This document shows, one piece after another, positions 29,558 to 40,196 of a DNA stretch of 64,000 bases. The stretch is from Asparagopsis taxiformis (Eukaryota > Rhodophyta > Florideophyceae > Bonnemaisoniales > Bonnemaisoniaceae). The translations under genes and the position numbers were made by a program. The notes under the pieces were generated by a model that saw only the letters and a list, made by a program, of their open reading frames with translations, had not been told where the DNA came from and searched no databases. Location: assembly GCA_030407315.1 (NCBI GenBank), contig JALQPE010002013.1:35243-99242 (forward strand), written 5' to 3'. Every line of letters starts with the position of its first letter. Position 1 is the stretch's first letter.

Positions 29558-32500
29558 TCATTTGCTTTGATCAAGTTGTCTGATGGCTTCCTTGGCGGTC
29601 TTCGTCCGATGTTTTGATAGGAATGTCTTCAACATTTCAGGAACGTCTTGATGTATGTTCTGTAGTGGCTCCCATGTGTGATCTTTTTGATTAGGTAGTC
29701 CATCCCATTCAACATAAATGTAGAATCTTCCCATTCTCTTCTTCACGTCCTTGAGATGTTTTATGTCCTCATATTCTGCCTCTGTATGTGATGCATGTCG
29801 TATGAGGTCTGGTGATGCATCAACACCATCCATATCATTTCTGTATAGCATGAGCCTTACAGCGTGTACTCGTTGTGTTTTGTTATCGGTGAGGCTTGTT
29901 ACTTCATATACCCAATCGCTAATTATTCTGGTGATCCTTTGTGGTCCTTGCCATTTGAAAGATAGCTTATGACCTTTCTTCTGTGCTCGATGCACTAAAA
30001 CAAAGTCTCCAGTAGTAAATGTGGGTGTGACAAGTTTCGTTTGCTTGTTATGTTCTATAATATGCCGTTCCCTGTTTTCTCTGACAAGTTTTTCCACATC
30101 TTGGTGCATCTTGTCGATACATCTTTGTAGTTCGTCAATGTTGACAACTTGTCTGCAGCGAGTGTATGTCATTCTGTCTCCTGTATCTTTCATATAACCA
30201 ATTGTTCCTCTGTTTGGTTTTGTCCCTGTCATAACTTCCAGAGGGGATCTGTATGTTCCGTCCTCTCTTCTTCCGAGTCTTTGCAGTGGAGATTCGTTCA
30301 TGACACGTTGTATGATGTGTACAATCGTCGGCCAGTCTTGAGGTGCAAGACGTAATTCGGAAAGCAGTGCAGATGCTGCTCGTAATACTTCTTTGCAACA
30401 TCTCTCCACAGAACCGTTACTCCATGGGGAGTATGCAGTAGTGAAATGGTGCTTGATACGATATTCTCTGGTCAAATGTCGTATGACCTTGTTTTTGAAG
30501 TGGGAACCTCTGTCGGATACAAATACATCCATCGTTGAGAATGTCTTTATCCACGACAGGATTTGTTCAGCAACGTGTTCAGCCTCAGCTACTTTTGCAG
30601 GGCAAAGCCAGACGTAGCTTGATAGATTGTCCTTCAATATTAAAATGTACTTCAATTCATCTATTCCTCTTCCCATGTAGAGGTAGTCAAAGTGCAGGAC
30701 TTGATTCGGTGTTTTTGCCATTATGCTATGTCCTAGTGGTCTGGGAACTCTTTCACCGCTTCTTGATAGGATGCAATGTACACAGTTCTGTACAAATACC
30801 TTGGTGTCATTGGTCATGTTATTCCAAAAGTACTGTTCTTTGAGTGTGCTCTCAGTGGCAGCAGCACCTCTGTGACCTCCAGTACCGCAGTGTGAAATGA
30901 CAAGTAGTTTCATCTGCAATTCAATGTCATTGTCAGGAATCCATAATTTCTTTCTTATTGTCATCATTCCATCATTGTCTGCGTGAACATGTTGTGGTGC
31001 ATGTTTTCTGTGGTGTATTTGTGATTTACGAATGGTTGAAATGTCAGGCCAGGTGAATGTTTCCTTGAATGGTGATTCCAAAATGTCCATGCTTTTCAAT
31101 GTTTCTCGTATGGAGCGTATTGCGGAAGTGCGCTTCTTCCTGTATCCAACAAGCCATCTAGTCATGATGTCTGCCATGACGTTTTCGTTTCCTGCTATGT
31201 GCTCGATGGTGTATTGAAATCTGGACAGATAGAGTGCCCATCTTTGAACCTTATTGACAATGTGTCTGCCAATTGTCGGCTCTATTGATAGCGGATTGAA
31301 TATGAATAAGAGGTTTCGGTGGTCTGTGTAGATGTGTGTGTCATGTTGTCCAACCAATAGATAGTCGAGTTTTTTGAAGACTTGGTAAACTGCAAATCCT
31401 TCCTTTTCGAAAGTGGTCCAATGCAGTTCGTTGTTCCTGAAAGCGGAGCTGATGAATGCGAGTGGTTGGTGTCGTTGCGACATGGTGGGTTTTTGAAGTT
31501 CGTCTGCGTCACATTGTGTGACAACAGCAGCCCAGTGAGTGTCAGACGCGTCCGTGTATATGCACGTCTGTTTGTTTGGGTGAGGATGAGCAAGTTTGAC
31601 TGAGTCGCGAAGACTGTTATGTAATGAAGTGAATGCGTTCACGTGTATGCGGCCCCATGACAGTCTAGCGAGAGGTATGCTTGCAATAGACTTTCGGGTG
31701 CGCTTGCCAGCTAATTTGTATGCATCTTCGATAATTTGTTTGAGTGGTTCTATCCGGCTGGCGAAGTCCGGTATAGAATAGGACATCCATTGTAGGCAGT
31801 GGATGAACTGTGATAGTTCTCCAGCGTTCTCCGGTGTAGTGATGTTCTGTAGTCCATTCAAGTTCTTTGGATCAAACTGAACTCCTGCGGCGTCGATTAT
31901 TCTTCCACACCATTTGATAGATGTGCTGTATAGCTCGCATTTTGTTGCAGAAACTTTAAGGTTTCGTTGACGGCATATTTGTAGGAATTCTCGTAGTGTC
32001 TCGAGTAGGCCATGTTCCGTACTATGATGTAAGATAAAATCGTCTTGCCAGGCTTTGACATTATTTCGTAGTGATGCAAAGCATGGTTCAACTCTTGATT
32101 GAAAGTTGGAAGCGGAGTTTTTCGCGCCTTGTGGTGAGCGAGTTGGAGAAAATATGCCTTCGGGGGTAGTGAAACTTAACACGTCCATGCTTCCTTCATC
32201 GAGGGGTAATTGCCAATATCCCGAGCAGAAGTCAATCGAGGCAAAATGTTTGCTACCTGCAAAGTCGGCGCACTCGCTGTCGATATGTGGCATGGGCCAT
32301 CCGACTGCCAGAGTGGCAGCATTGACAGGTCTATAGTCGAAATTGATGCGATATTTCTTCGACTTTGGTTTTAGTACCAAAAGTGGTGCAGCAGCCCATG
32401 TGGCGTTGTAGTTAGGCTTGATAAATCCGTAGCTCTGTGCACGATTCAGGAAGGCAGTGAGGTATTTCCGTTGTTCAGGACTGTATCTCCTAGTTCGTGT

Positions 32501-34252
32501 GAGAATTGGTGTGGCATCTGAGGTGATCTGCACCTTCATTGGTTCCACGTCTGTTGGTGGGTCGTTTCCTAGTCTGATCCTGAATACATCTCTATACTCG
32601 CGCAGCATTTCTCGCATATGCTTATCGCCTGTATGAGAAAGACCGTTGTTATTTGACTTTATCACCAGTTCTTCCAGTGCCATTTTGATATCCTCTTCCT
32701 TGTCTTGCCCAAGTTCGAGGTATATGGAGTTGTCATTTTCATTTTCATCAGTTGTCCCTCTGTCGCAATGGTATACGCCATTCTCGGACAGGAGTCTTGC
32801 AATGCTTCCATTAACATGGTTGTCGTCGGGATGCAATTCATTCGCATCTACCGATCCATTGTATTTGTCGCACGCTGCAGCCAGGGCTTTCTTGGCGTCT
32901 AGGCCGAGTGCCGTCAGTAGTCCTCTGCTCAGCAGTGGATCGCTTGCATTTTGTGTTGAGACATACCAAGTGACATTTCGAATGGTGAGTGTTGTCGCGT
33001 GTCTGACGATTATCTGTATGTCCAGTGTGACCATGTTGTCGCATTCGACAAATACGTTTTGCCCATTGGAGTCTTCCTTGACTGCCATTTCGAATTTTCG
33101 TGGCACTTCTAGTCGCTGTATCTGCATATTTGCATTTCCGGAGCGGAGAGTGTGGAAGAGATCAGGTGGCATTAGATTGATACAACTGCCGATGTCCGCG
33201 CAGGTTGGTCTGCGCTCAATTCCTGCAAACACTGTGTCAATCATTGAATTATCTTCTGCCTGTGTTCCTCTGACATGTCTCGTCAGGTTTCCTTCCGGTG
33301 TCGCGTTTGAGCTTTCTCGATTCTTGCACTCTTCTCTCCATTTACGGATGATTCCGTGTTTTTCTTCCTTCGGTGTCATCTTGCAGTCTCGTAGATAGTG
33401 TTTCATGGAACATTTCTTATTCAAACATGCTGGAAGTTCGTTCATATTATTCCCATTCATGCTGCTTCCGTGAGATTTGTAATCACGGTTGGAGTTGTTT
33501 TTTCTCTGGTTCCTTCTGGAGTTACTGTTACTCCTTCGTGATCGGCTAGACGACTGGTGGTGTTTTTGGTTGGCGTTTGTTTCGGAATTCGAAATTCGTT
33601 CGCTCATTTCTTGTATGCTTTCTGCCTTCTTGGATGCATATTCCAGAAACTCCTTCCAATTCTCGCGCAGTTCTTCGTTGTATGTGAATGCGTCGGTCAC
33701 GTATTCGCGCAGAGTCCGGGGGTGAAAGCGCTGAGTGATGAGTTTGATAGCCATTTCTGTGTTTTTTTCACGAAAATCCTTATATCCTATCTCCTCCATT
33801 TTGTCTTCGAAGTCGGCAGCTAGTTGATACACTCTGCATCCGGCATCATCAATTGTCGTGTCCATTTTTAGGCTTGATACTGCATGATTGATCTTCCTTG
33901 AGCAAATCTTCTCTTCGCTTCTTGGACCAGCAATCTTCTGTATGCACTGCTTAATATGATCCCCAGTGATTCTTCTGAGATCCACATTTGGTGCTATGTC
34001 GTCGAAGTATCCAAATCCGTGCATGGACTTGAGAAGTCTTGGACAGAGTGATAATCGCATGGAAACTGGTTGTATTGGTTGTCCATCTCTTTCTCTCAAT
34101 GCGATTTCTAGTTCATATTGGTGCCTTTCCCTGAGAAATCTGACAGCGTTGGCTGGGTCGATTTTCTCTAGTTTTGGATGCGCAATGGGCTCAAATATTA
34201 GAGGAGCCCGGTTGTTTGTGGTTTTGTTCCTGCTTCTTGTAGCTTCAGCCAT
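29558..34252 (-). CDS. Gag-Pol polyprotein of chromovirus 1
   Basis: 1564 residues in one frame from the ATG at 34252. Gag is followed by a zinc-knuckle-like motif (CLNKKCSMKHYLRDC, about 272-286) and a protease with ADIGS (about 352). The RT has INFDYRPVN (about 640) and WQDD near 736, where most RTs have YxDD. RNase H has YTDASD (about 899) and YTDHRNLL. Integrase has an HHCC finger (about 1120-1160) and D, D, E in HFDYLYM, VSDRGSHF and NGSVERCC (about 1187, 1246 and 1279). A chromodomain (about 1490-1545; YVEWDGLPNQKDHTWEPL) ends the protein and should guide integration to marked chromatin. Gag and Pol are fused without a frameshift, unlike the second chromovirus family here. Confidence 0.92.
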   Translation of the reverse strand: MAEATRSRNKTTNNRAPLIFEPIAHPKLEKIDPANAVRFLRERHQYELEIALRERDGQPIQPVSMRLSLCPRLLKSMHGFGYFDDIAPNVDLRRITGDHIKQCIQKIAGPRSEEKICSRKINHAVSSLKMDTTIDDAGCRVYQLAADFEDKMEEIGYKDFREKNTEMAIKLITQRFHPRTLREYVTDAFTYNEELRENWKEFLEYASKKAESIQEMSERISNSETNANQKHHQSSSRSRRSNSNSRRNQRKNNSNRDYKSHGSSMNGNNMNELPACLNKKCSMKHYLRDCKMTPKEEKHGIIRKWREECKNRESSNATPEGNLTRHVRGTQAEDNSMIDTVFAGIERRPTCADIGSCINLMPPDLFHTLRSGNANMQIQRLEVPRKFEMAVKEDSNGQNVFVECDNMVTLDIQIIVRHATTLTIRNVTWYVSTQNASDPLLSRGLLTALGLDAKKALAAACDKYNGSVDANELHPDDNHVNGSIARLLSENGVYHCDRGTTDENENDNSIYLELGQDKEEDIKMALEELVIKSNNNGLSHTGDKHMREMLREYRDVFRIRLGNDPPTDVEPMKVQITSDATPILTRTRRYSPEQRKYLTAFLNRAQSYGFIKPNYNATWAAAPLLVLKPKSKKYRINFDYRPVNAATLAVGWPMPHIDSECADFAGSKHFASIDFCSGYWQLPLDEGSMDVLSFTTPEGIFSPTRSPQGAKNSASNFQSRVEPCFASLRNNVKAWQDDFILHHSTEHGLLETLREFLQICRQRNLKVSATKCELYSTSIKWCGRIIDAAGVQFDPKNLNGLQNITTPENAGELSQFIHCLQWMSYSIPDFASRIEPLKQIIEDAYKLAGKRTRKSIASIPLARLSWGRIHVNAFTSLHNSLRDSVKLAHPHPNKQTCIYTDASDTHWAAVVTQCDADELQKPTMSQRHQPLAFISSAFRNNELHWTTFEKEGFAVYQVFKKLDYLLVGQHDTHIYTDHRNLLFIFNPLSIEPTIGRHIVNKVQRWALYLSRFQYTIEHIAGNENVMADIMTRWLVGYRKKRTSAIRSIRETLKSMDILESPFKETFTWPDISTIRKSQIHHRKHAPQHVHADNDGMMTIRKKLWIPDNDIELQMKLLVISHCGTGGHRGAAATESTLKEQYFWNNMTNDTKVFVQNCVHCILSRSGERVPRPLGHSIMAKTPNQVLHFDYLYMGRGIDELKYILILKDNLSSYVWLCPAKVAEAEHVAEQILSWIKTFSTMDVFVSDRGSHFKNKVIRHLTREYRIKHHFTTAYSPWSNGSVERCCKEVLRAASALLSELRLAPQDWPTIVHIIQRVMNESPLQRLGRREDGTYRSPLEVMTGTKPNRGTIGYMKDTGDRMTYTRCRQVVNIDELQRCIDKMHQDVEKLVRENRERHIIEHNKQTKLVTPTFTTGDFVLVHRAQKKGHKLSFKWQGPQRITRIISDWVYEVTSLTDNKTQRVHAVRLMLYRNDMDGVDASPDLIRHASHTEAEYEDIKHLKDVKKRMGRFYIYVEWDGLPNQKDHTWEPLQNIHQDVPEMLKTFLSKHRTKTAKEAIRQLDQSK

Positions 34253-34497
34253 TTTGGCGTGATCGGAGGTGGCTCCGTTTTTCCTGTGTGCTGCCGTGAC
34301 AGATCAATGTGTCTGTTCGAGATCCTTCCTTTTGGTGATTGTCGGAGGATGTTTATGCTTTATGCTCAACAGTGTTCTGTTGTCTGGTACGGTTTTTGTC
34401 TTGAAAGAAACGTCAGATTGGTGATGTCAAACTGAACAGTTCAACAAGTGTTAAGGGTCAAATGTTGAGAAGTTCCAGTCAACAACAGATATATATC

Positions 34498-34864
34498 TGT
34501 AGCAAATCTTTGTTCCTCTCTTCGCAATATCCTGTGACCTTTCTTGACAATGTTCGATACACTGTGGAGTTAGTTTAATTTTTGTTTATGACCAGAGTTT
34601 TTGATCCTGGTCAAAGTTGATCATTTCAGATGATGATCTGATATTGCCTCCTCTGATGATGGCTCTCTCTCTATTAGAGGGCATTTCATCTCCACTTAAA
34701 TGTTGTTTGTGGAGTCAATGTTGATTGTTATCAACATTATCTATCCGTTTGTGATATGTCTGAAGTATTCTATCTAATTATTTCAACGGTAGTTCAAGTT
34801 GTCTGTTATTTGCATTCTGCAAATATTTTGTAGCTTGTATCGCTTCAAGCCACAAATGGCTACA
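34498..34864 (-). repeat. 5' LTR of chromovirus 1
   Basis: 367 bp, identical by eye to 29158-29524. Confidence 0.92.
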
Positions 34865-35439
34865 AGTAAAAGCGAAATTTAGCACGTCGGAGATTCACTA
34901 TGAATTGCCTAAAGGGCTCAAATGTGAGCATTGTGTGCTGCAGTGGTATTGGGCTTCGGCAAAGCAGTGTAGCGTAGAAGGAATATTGGACTATTTGAAT
35001 ATGGTTGCTGATCGAGGTCAATGGAGGCGGTGTATAAAAATTAACAGTGGGAAGGCGTGTGGAGGTCGTTTTTTTCCACAAGAGTATTATCAATGTGCTG
35101 ATGTAAGAATTGTGTGAATCGGACGGAAGCAAGTCCCAAATCAAAATTGCACGGTACAGGTGAGGGAACAGATACAACCTCCCGCTGCACACCGAATACA
35201 GCGTCAGAGCTGGTGATTCAATTACAACAATGGACTGCACCGGACTGATAAAGTAGCGGCCGTCGCCACAAACTAGAATGAACAACGAGAAGAATCATCA
35301 GACTCGAGGTTGCCATACAACAGAGGATGGGTGAAACCAGTATGATTTGTAGTTACGATCATAAGCTTAGAATCAGAGCCAATTACTAAGGCAATTGAAT
35401 CACTCTCTCAGATGAGATCAGAATAGACAAAAAGATGCC

Positions 35440-35535
35440 CTCCAAATGGCCTCACAGGGATTCGAACCCACGCACCCAAAGAGAGAATTCGAGAATGGCA
35501 AAGTCTCATGCTACAGCCCTGGAACCAAGTACAAT
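35440..35535 (-). other. tRNA-like sequence with a B box
   Basis: On the minus strand GGGTTCGAATCCC (35457-35469) is a perfect B-box core, followed by a T5 run that could stop Pol III. The acceptor stem does not pair and the A box is poor, so it is a tRNA-derived remnant or SINE-like piece rather than a tRNA gene. The related unit B sequence is at 38020-38100. Confidence 0.4.
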
Positions 35536-35969
35536 ACAAACCTCAACCTCCATCGACATCGCTATCGAGAGCAATAAACAGCGTGCAGCGTTCAATTCTT
35601 TCCCGTTCCTCTATTTAAACCAGAACGTCTAAAAACAACGCAGTTCAACCCCATAGCTTGGAAAGTGCGTGGCCAATTCAGGCAACAGCATTCAATTCAC
35701 AACGAAAGCTGCAAGACGCAAAAGCACAATAAGCTTCAGGACGTTTCGCAGTTGGAAACGCAGCACGCCTAACAACGTCAGTTCGATACCCCTGTACCAA
35801 CGAGCTTCATCGTCACTTGTGGCGTGCATTTCATCCGCTCATCCCCGCCTCCCGCCCTCAGCGCTCGCATTGTCGCCGCATAAACCTCTCCACACCGCAC
35901 GCGCCACGACACGGGCATGCGCTGCGGTGACACCAGGGCACGAGTCTGGTTGAAGCGCCACCGAGGCTG

Positions 35970-38070
35970 AATGTTAGCGAGGGCCTGTTGGCGGATGGCG
36001 GGGTGCCGCAAATTCACTACATACACATCGTGTGTTATAAACTGCGTGTAAGACGCCCGATCCGGCTCCGGCGCGCCGTTCCGCATCGATTCGTCCGGAC
36101 GCCTCGCACTGTTGTGGGAGCACAGCCTGGAGCGATTTAGTCAGACATGTGCGGTGCATGCGTCCATGCTGTGGTGAATGTGCGGGGAGCTGTGTGTGGA
36201 CACCGGGACGAGATTGGAACGGGATGGAACAAATTGTAACGAGGGTGGATAATGCGCAGATATCCTTAGCGATCGAGTGCGGATGACCTCTTGATTTAGG
36301 TGAAGGACGATGCGGTCCACGATACTGGGAGGGCGGTCGATTTGAATTGACGTGTGCGGATGGGAGGAAGGACCTGTATGGGATGGATCCTCGCCCTGCA
36401 TTGAACAGATAGACACTTTGCCCTAAACTGGTTCTTTGCCGAAGTGCTTCGCATCTAGTGTTTTGGGTGGAGAATTGAGAACGACACGTGCCGTTGGGCA
36501 TTTCTGCGGACAACTACTCGACGCCAATTTCAATTTCGAAAAAACATCTGGGCCAATTACAATGCCCAACATGGCCCAAAAGCCCGGCATTGAAATGGTG
36601 AGTTTCGACAACCCTGAACGGTATCAACACATGTTTGCTCGACGCTATCTGTCTGACATCCTGCCTATCGGGTGTTTCAAAATTTCTCGACAGTTTCTAG
36701 TGTCCTACATGTTCGCAAAATTCTGCAATTCAAATCAGTGTTGCTGGAAAAGCAATTCGCATCACTCGACCAATAAGTTGTACTCTTCTCGTCATTGTAC
36801 GTGAGACGTCGCGACGATGAACGTCGAATCAGGCCACGTTTATCGTGGCAACTCGCCACAGTTGCTTTCAGCAACATTTAAGGGAACATGAACGGTAGTT
36901 GGGGTGCTCTCCATATTTGTCCATGATACAGAGTTAGACTTAGCACCTATTGTCTACACGTCTATCACCAATGAGTAGAATACCATTTATAATATCCCTA
37001 TCATTGCTCTGCGCACTGTGGGACGCAGTCGCATCACATGGCTTTCTTTCAGATCCTCCACAGAGAGGAAATTTAGTCGGTAGATGGTCTGATATTGTAG
37101 TGGACCGTAACGCACCAGCAGACCCGTATCTACACTTTCCGGCGGGACGGAAGGGGGGAGGACCTGGCCAAAACGTAGGGTCTAAATCTCAAGAAAAGGC
37201 TGGAAACTTCAATTGGACTCCATACGACCCATTCTCTCCCTCTTTCGTATGGCGAGCCGGCGTGTGCGGGGATGAAAAGGGGAAGAAGCAGGACCATTTG
37301 CGTGGTGGAATCTACTATTACAATGCAACCATTGTACGTACATACCAGAAGGGCAGTGTGATTGGCATTGCAGTCAAAGTCATAGCTGAACACCGAGGAA
37401 TTCTGGAGTTTTTTCTGTGCGATGTTGATAAATGTGGAGGCGAGATATCAGAGCAATGTTTCCAGAAGGGGCATTGTTTCAAATTAAAGCGTGCACAATC
37501 ACGGTGTGACAGTCGGACTGAAAGGAGGTGTGGGCCGATTGATGAGAAGTATCCAGGCAGATGGTACTTTCCATGCGGGCCACATCCGGAGAAAACGATG
37601 AAATTTAACACGTCGGAGATTCGATATGAATTGCCTAAAGGGCTGAGTTGTGCGCATTGTGTGTTGCAGTGGTATTGGGCTTCAGCACAAGAGTGTAGGG
37701 TAGAAGGAATATTGGACTATTTGAATATGGTTGCTGATCGAGGTCAATGGAGGCGGTGTACAACTCTTAAAAGAAGGAATGCATGTGGAGGTCGTTTTTT
37801 TCCTCAAGAGTATTATCAATGTGCTGATGTAAGAATTGTGTGAATCGCACGGAATCGACTGCTAATTGGAAGATAGGCTGCACAGAGAAAGAGGAATGAG
37901 CCAAACGCTCGTCTAAGATGATTTGTAATAGTGATCTAAAGCATAGAATCAGAACTAAATTTATTTACCAGGCGATTGGATCACTCTTTCAAATCAGATC
38001 GGGACTGACAAAAAGATGCGTTTCACATGGCCCCACGAGGAATTGAACCCATGAAACAAGGGGAATGTTC
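35970..38070 (+). repeat. tandem duplication unit B (carries the intact LPMO)
   Basis: A direct repeat of 26690-35500 without the two insertions. It begins about 470 bp after the end of unit A. The upstream 500 bp is more diverged than the LPMO 5' region, where the 5' UTR and first 120 codons are almost identical between copies. That pattern suggests recent gene conversion. Confidence 0.8.
36971..37843 (+). CDS. AA15-like lytic polysaccharide monooxygenase, intact copy B
   Basis: 290 residues from the ATG at 36971. Signal peptide 1-22 ends exactly before His23, giving the mature N-terminal histidine needed for the copper histidine brace (HGFLSDPPQRG). The second brace histidine is probably His141 in EHRGILEFFLC. 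The axial aromatic is probably Tyr281 or Tyr282 in EYYQCADVRIV. Conserved CVLQWYW (230-236) and many Cys residues fit the AA15 / chitin-binding type-4 fold. The family oxidatively cleaves chitin or cellulose. The protein is predicted to be secreted. In an alga it could act on cell wall, epiphyte or competitor polysaccharides, which is inference. It is a single exon. Confidence 0.87.
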   Translation: MSRIPFIISLSLLCALWDAVASHGFLSDPPQRGNLVGRWSDIVVDRNAPADPYLHFPAGRKGGGPGQNVGSKSQEKAGNFNWTPYDPFSPSFVWRAGVCGDEKGKKQDHLRGGIYYYNATIVRTYQKGSVIGIAVKVIAEHRGILEFFLCDVDKCGGEISEQCFQKGHCFKLKRAQSRCDSRTERRCGPIDEKYPGRWYFPCGPHPEKTMKFNTSEIRYELPKGLSCAHCVLQWYWASAQECRVEGILDYLNMVADRGQWRRCTTLKRRNACGGRFFPQEYYQCADVRIV

Positions 38071-38100
38071 GAAACAGTCGTACGAAGCGGATTTACAAAA
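38020..38100 (-). other. tRNA-like sequence with a B box, unit B copy
   Basis: On the minus strand GTTCAATTC (38040-38048) matches the B-box consensus, followed by CATCTTTTTG. It is homologous to the unit A copy but diverged. Confidence 0.35.
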
Positions 38101-40105
38101 AAATTAGGGATATTCACAGGTAAAAGTCGCGGCGCTTTACGCAATGAAATTGACAATCAGTCGCCTGCATTCAAACCACTACCGAGTGTAACCGTTACTC
38201 GGCCAGACAAGAGGTTTTGTCAACAATGCACGACTTCCACGATTACTGTGGACCATGAACTAAGCGATCTCGAGACTTTGTCCTACAGCGGTCCTTCCCA
38301 ACTTGTCGAGAAATCAATGGCCTCCGCACATTTGATGCATCCAGCCCCTCCGACATTGTACCATCGCTGAGATCTACCACGTACAGCCGATTCTCCAGCC
38401 TGTAAGCGCGTCTAGCGACAGTCTTCGCAGCGGCGTCTACGTTCTTCACTTGTTGCGCGTCTGGTGACACCCACAAAGCATTTGCTTCATCGACATTTCA
38501 GACAGTAATGTGTGGTGTACGCACGTCCAATGAAACTTTTACTTCGAGAAACGAGCCGATTTCCAACATGTCTCGAGACTTGTTGAATGGCGATTGTCTT
38601 GTTTGATCGCAGATCGATACACACCATACCGTGTAGACTGTGCTCCGTCATAAATTTCGCATTTCTTTCAATAGTGGCATCGCAATTGACCATGTGAGAT
38701 TTCGCAACGTTCCCATTCCGTCATTGCGTGTCTTGATTTCATTGCTCGTGCGATAAAATGTCACCGCGTTTCAACGTGCTTTACTGCACTTGCGTAACTG
38801 AATTTGCGTTTGTGGTGTTGCGCCCATGTAAACTTGACACCAGATGCCAACGAGGATCCTTGTTGGCAGTTGTGTTCCCGCCTCCACGTTCAAACTCTAC
38901 TATTCCCTTCATTGGGGAGCAATTCGAATATGTAACACACCAGGAACGACATTTCTTATCGTCCATCACTTTGGCACTTGTCAATTGTCACAATCCCCCG
39001 CTTCCTGACCAAAGCATCTTCGATACGTGGTCTACATCAGCAGTGACGACCTAGAATGATATGTAACCTGTGGAGAGAATGGCTGACATCTGCCTCATGT
39101 CCGACATCGACAAGTCATTGAGCCTACTCCTATTGTCCTCCCTTACTTCCTATGAAAGATTGAGCGATCTGTTTCCACCCTCCATGAAAGCTTTTGCCGA
39201 ATCCGACTAATACAACAAGGATTCTTGAGGGTATTATGAGGATATTGCACAAGTTCATTCCCTACTTTCCTCTTAGTTTTACGTTTTTTTCTAGAGTGAT
39301 AATGGCTTCCAATCCAACTGTATGAGTTCTAAGTAATCAATAGGCAGCACGTGCCATCACCCGTGCAGCACAGGTGTTGCTAGTAACATATCCGTACAGG
39401 TTGTGCAGATGTGTTTCTACTCGGGTCCTTCGCTGGGCCTCCTTGGGGCAACAACCTTAGACATGCAACGTAGGCAATGCCTCACAGGTAATGGGAAGTC
39501 ATGCAGAAAGGGTGTGAGAGGGAAAGCTCTGCGAACATTATCACCTCTTTCGCGTATCCATTCTTTGTATGGCTTGATTGTACTTACCTTTGATTTTGAT
39601 GATACAGAGGCGTTTCAACTAGAGTCATCACGCTTTCTGTCGTAATACACATATTGGATGCGGACTGTTTCCGAAGGTATGAACGTGTCTCCCAATGCAT
39701 TGAAGACACTGTCATGTGTTCCGAATTGATGCAATAAAACCACGTAAGATTCCATATGGAAGAATTGTATGATACTCGTAACGGAACTAGATGATTTCCG
39801 CACCTGTGTACGCGGAAGCAAGTCTTCAAGGGTCATTTCCTCTGTTCTCCTACTATTGATACGTCAGCATAAATGAAAGAAATCCTTCAGTGCTTTCAAG
39901 ATACCCAAAATTTTACTACGTACTCACCTTTTGCGATACAAAGCATCATACACCACTTCTACTGATGAACTGTTTTGAAACACCACACATTGAATGCATT
40001 CATGGTGCGCAAAATTATCCCAGGTATCATCGCAGAGATTCTCTAATCTACCGGCAATGCTGTGGCCCTGAAAAGGTTGTACAATGTAGAATGAAAGTGA
40101 TTTAC
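38071..40105. other. intergenic, no gene recognised
   Basis: About 2 kb. I found no convincing coding region, repeat or RNA gene. Confidence 0.5.
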
Positions 40106-40113
40106 TATATAAA
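40106..40113 (+). promoter_or_regulatory. TATA box
   Basis: TATATAAA, 91 nt upstream of the ATG at 40197. It is the same octamer as upstream of the paralogue at 19906. Confidence 0.6.
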
Positions 40114-40196
40114 CACGAAATGGGTCCCTTCCGCACTAAACAGGTAGTGGATCCATCGTGTAACAACATCACAATTTGAATCGCACCACATACAAC

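Larger units (their letters stand above)
29158..34864 (-). mobile_element. Ty3/gypsy chromovirus, complete, inside an LPMO gene
   Basis: A 5707-bp element on the minus strand. LTRs are 29158-29524 and 34498-34864, 367 bp each, with no difference seen. They begin TGTAGC and end GCTACA on the plus strand. The 4-bp target duplication is AGTA (29154-29157 and 34865-34868). It carries one long Gag-Pol frame ending in a chromodomain. No canonical tRNA primer-binding site was recognised after the 5' LTR (left of 34498). A short G-rich tract lies just before the 3' LTR (minus strand of 29525-29535). Identical LTRs and an intact frame point to a very recent, possibly active copy. Confidence 0.93.
28537..35117 (+). 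pseudogene. AA15-like LPMO gene, copy A, interrupted by a Ty3/gypsy element
   Basis: The 5' part (28537-29157) encodes the signal peptide, the mature N-terminal His (HGFLSDPPQRG) and the second histidine motif (NHRGIMELFLC). A chromovirus occupies 29158-34864. The 3' part (34865-35117) resumes in frame with AKFSTSEIHYELPKGL and the conserved HCVLQWYW and QCADVRIV blocks. Allowing for one copy of the 4-bp duplication AGTA, the two halves join without a stop, so the gene was open before the insertion. The truncated frame now runs 27 residues into the LTR (stop at 29238) and lacks the C-terminal third. An intact paralogue is at 36971. Confidence 0.92.
26690..35500 (+). repeat. tandem duplication unit A (carries the LPMO pseudogene)
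   Basis: Homologous to 35970-38070. Without its two insertions (27329-28285 and 29158-34864) it is about 2.1 kb, like unit B. Homology is visible near the left end (GCAAATTCAC at 26732 against 36008), along the LPMO upstream region, in the coding region, and in the 3' flank with a tRNA-like motif. The boundaries are approximate. Confidence 0.8.

Noticed and set aside
32646..33398. 250-codon plus-strand frame inside chromovirus 1
   Set aside because: Antisense of the Gag-Pol frame; no independent support.
35440..35535. A true tRNA gene (minus strand)
   Set aside because: The B box is perfect, but the acceptor strands do not pair, part of the T stem mismatches and the A box is poor. A permuted tRNA gene was considered because some red algae have them, but no matching 5' half was found nearby.
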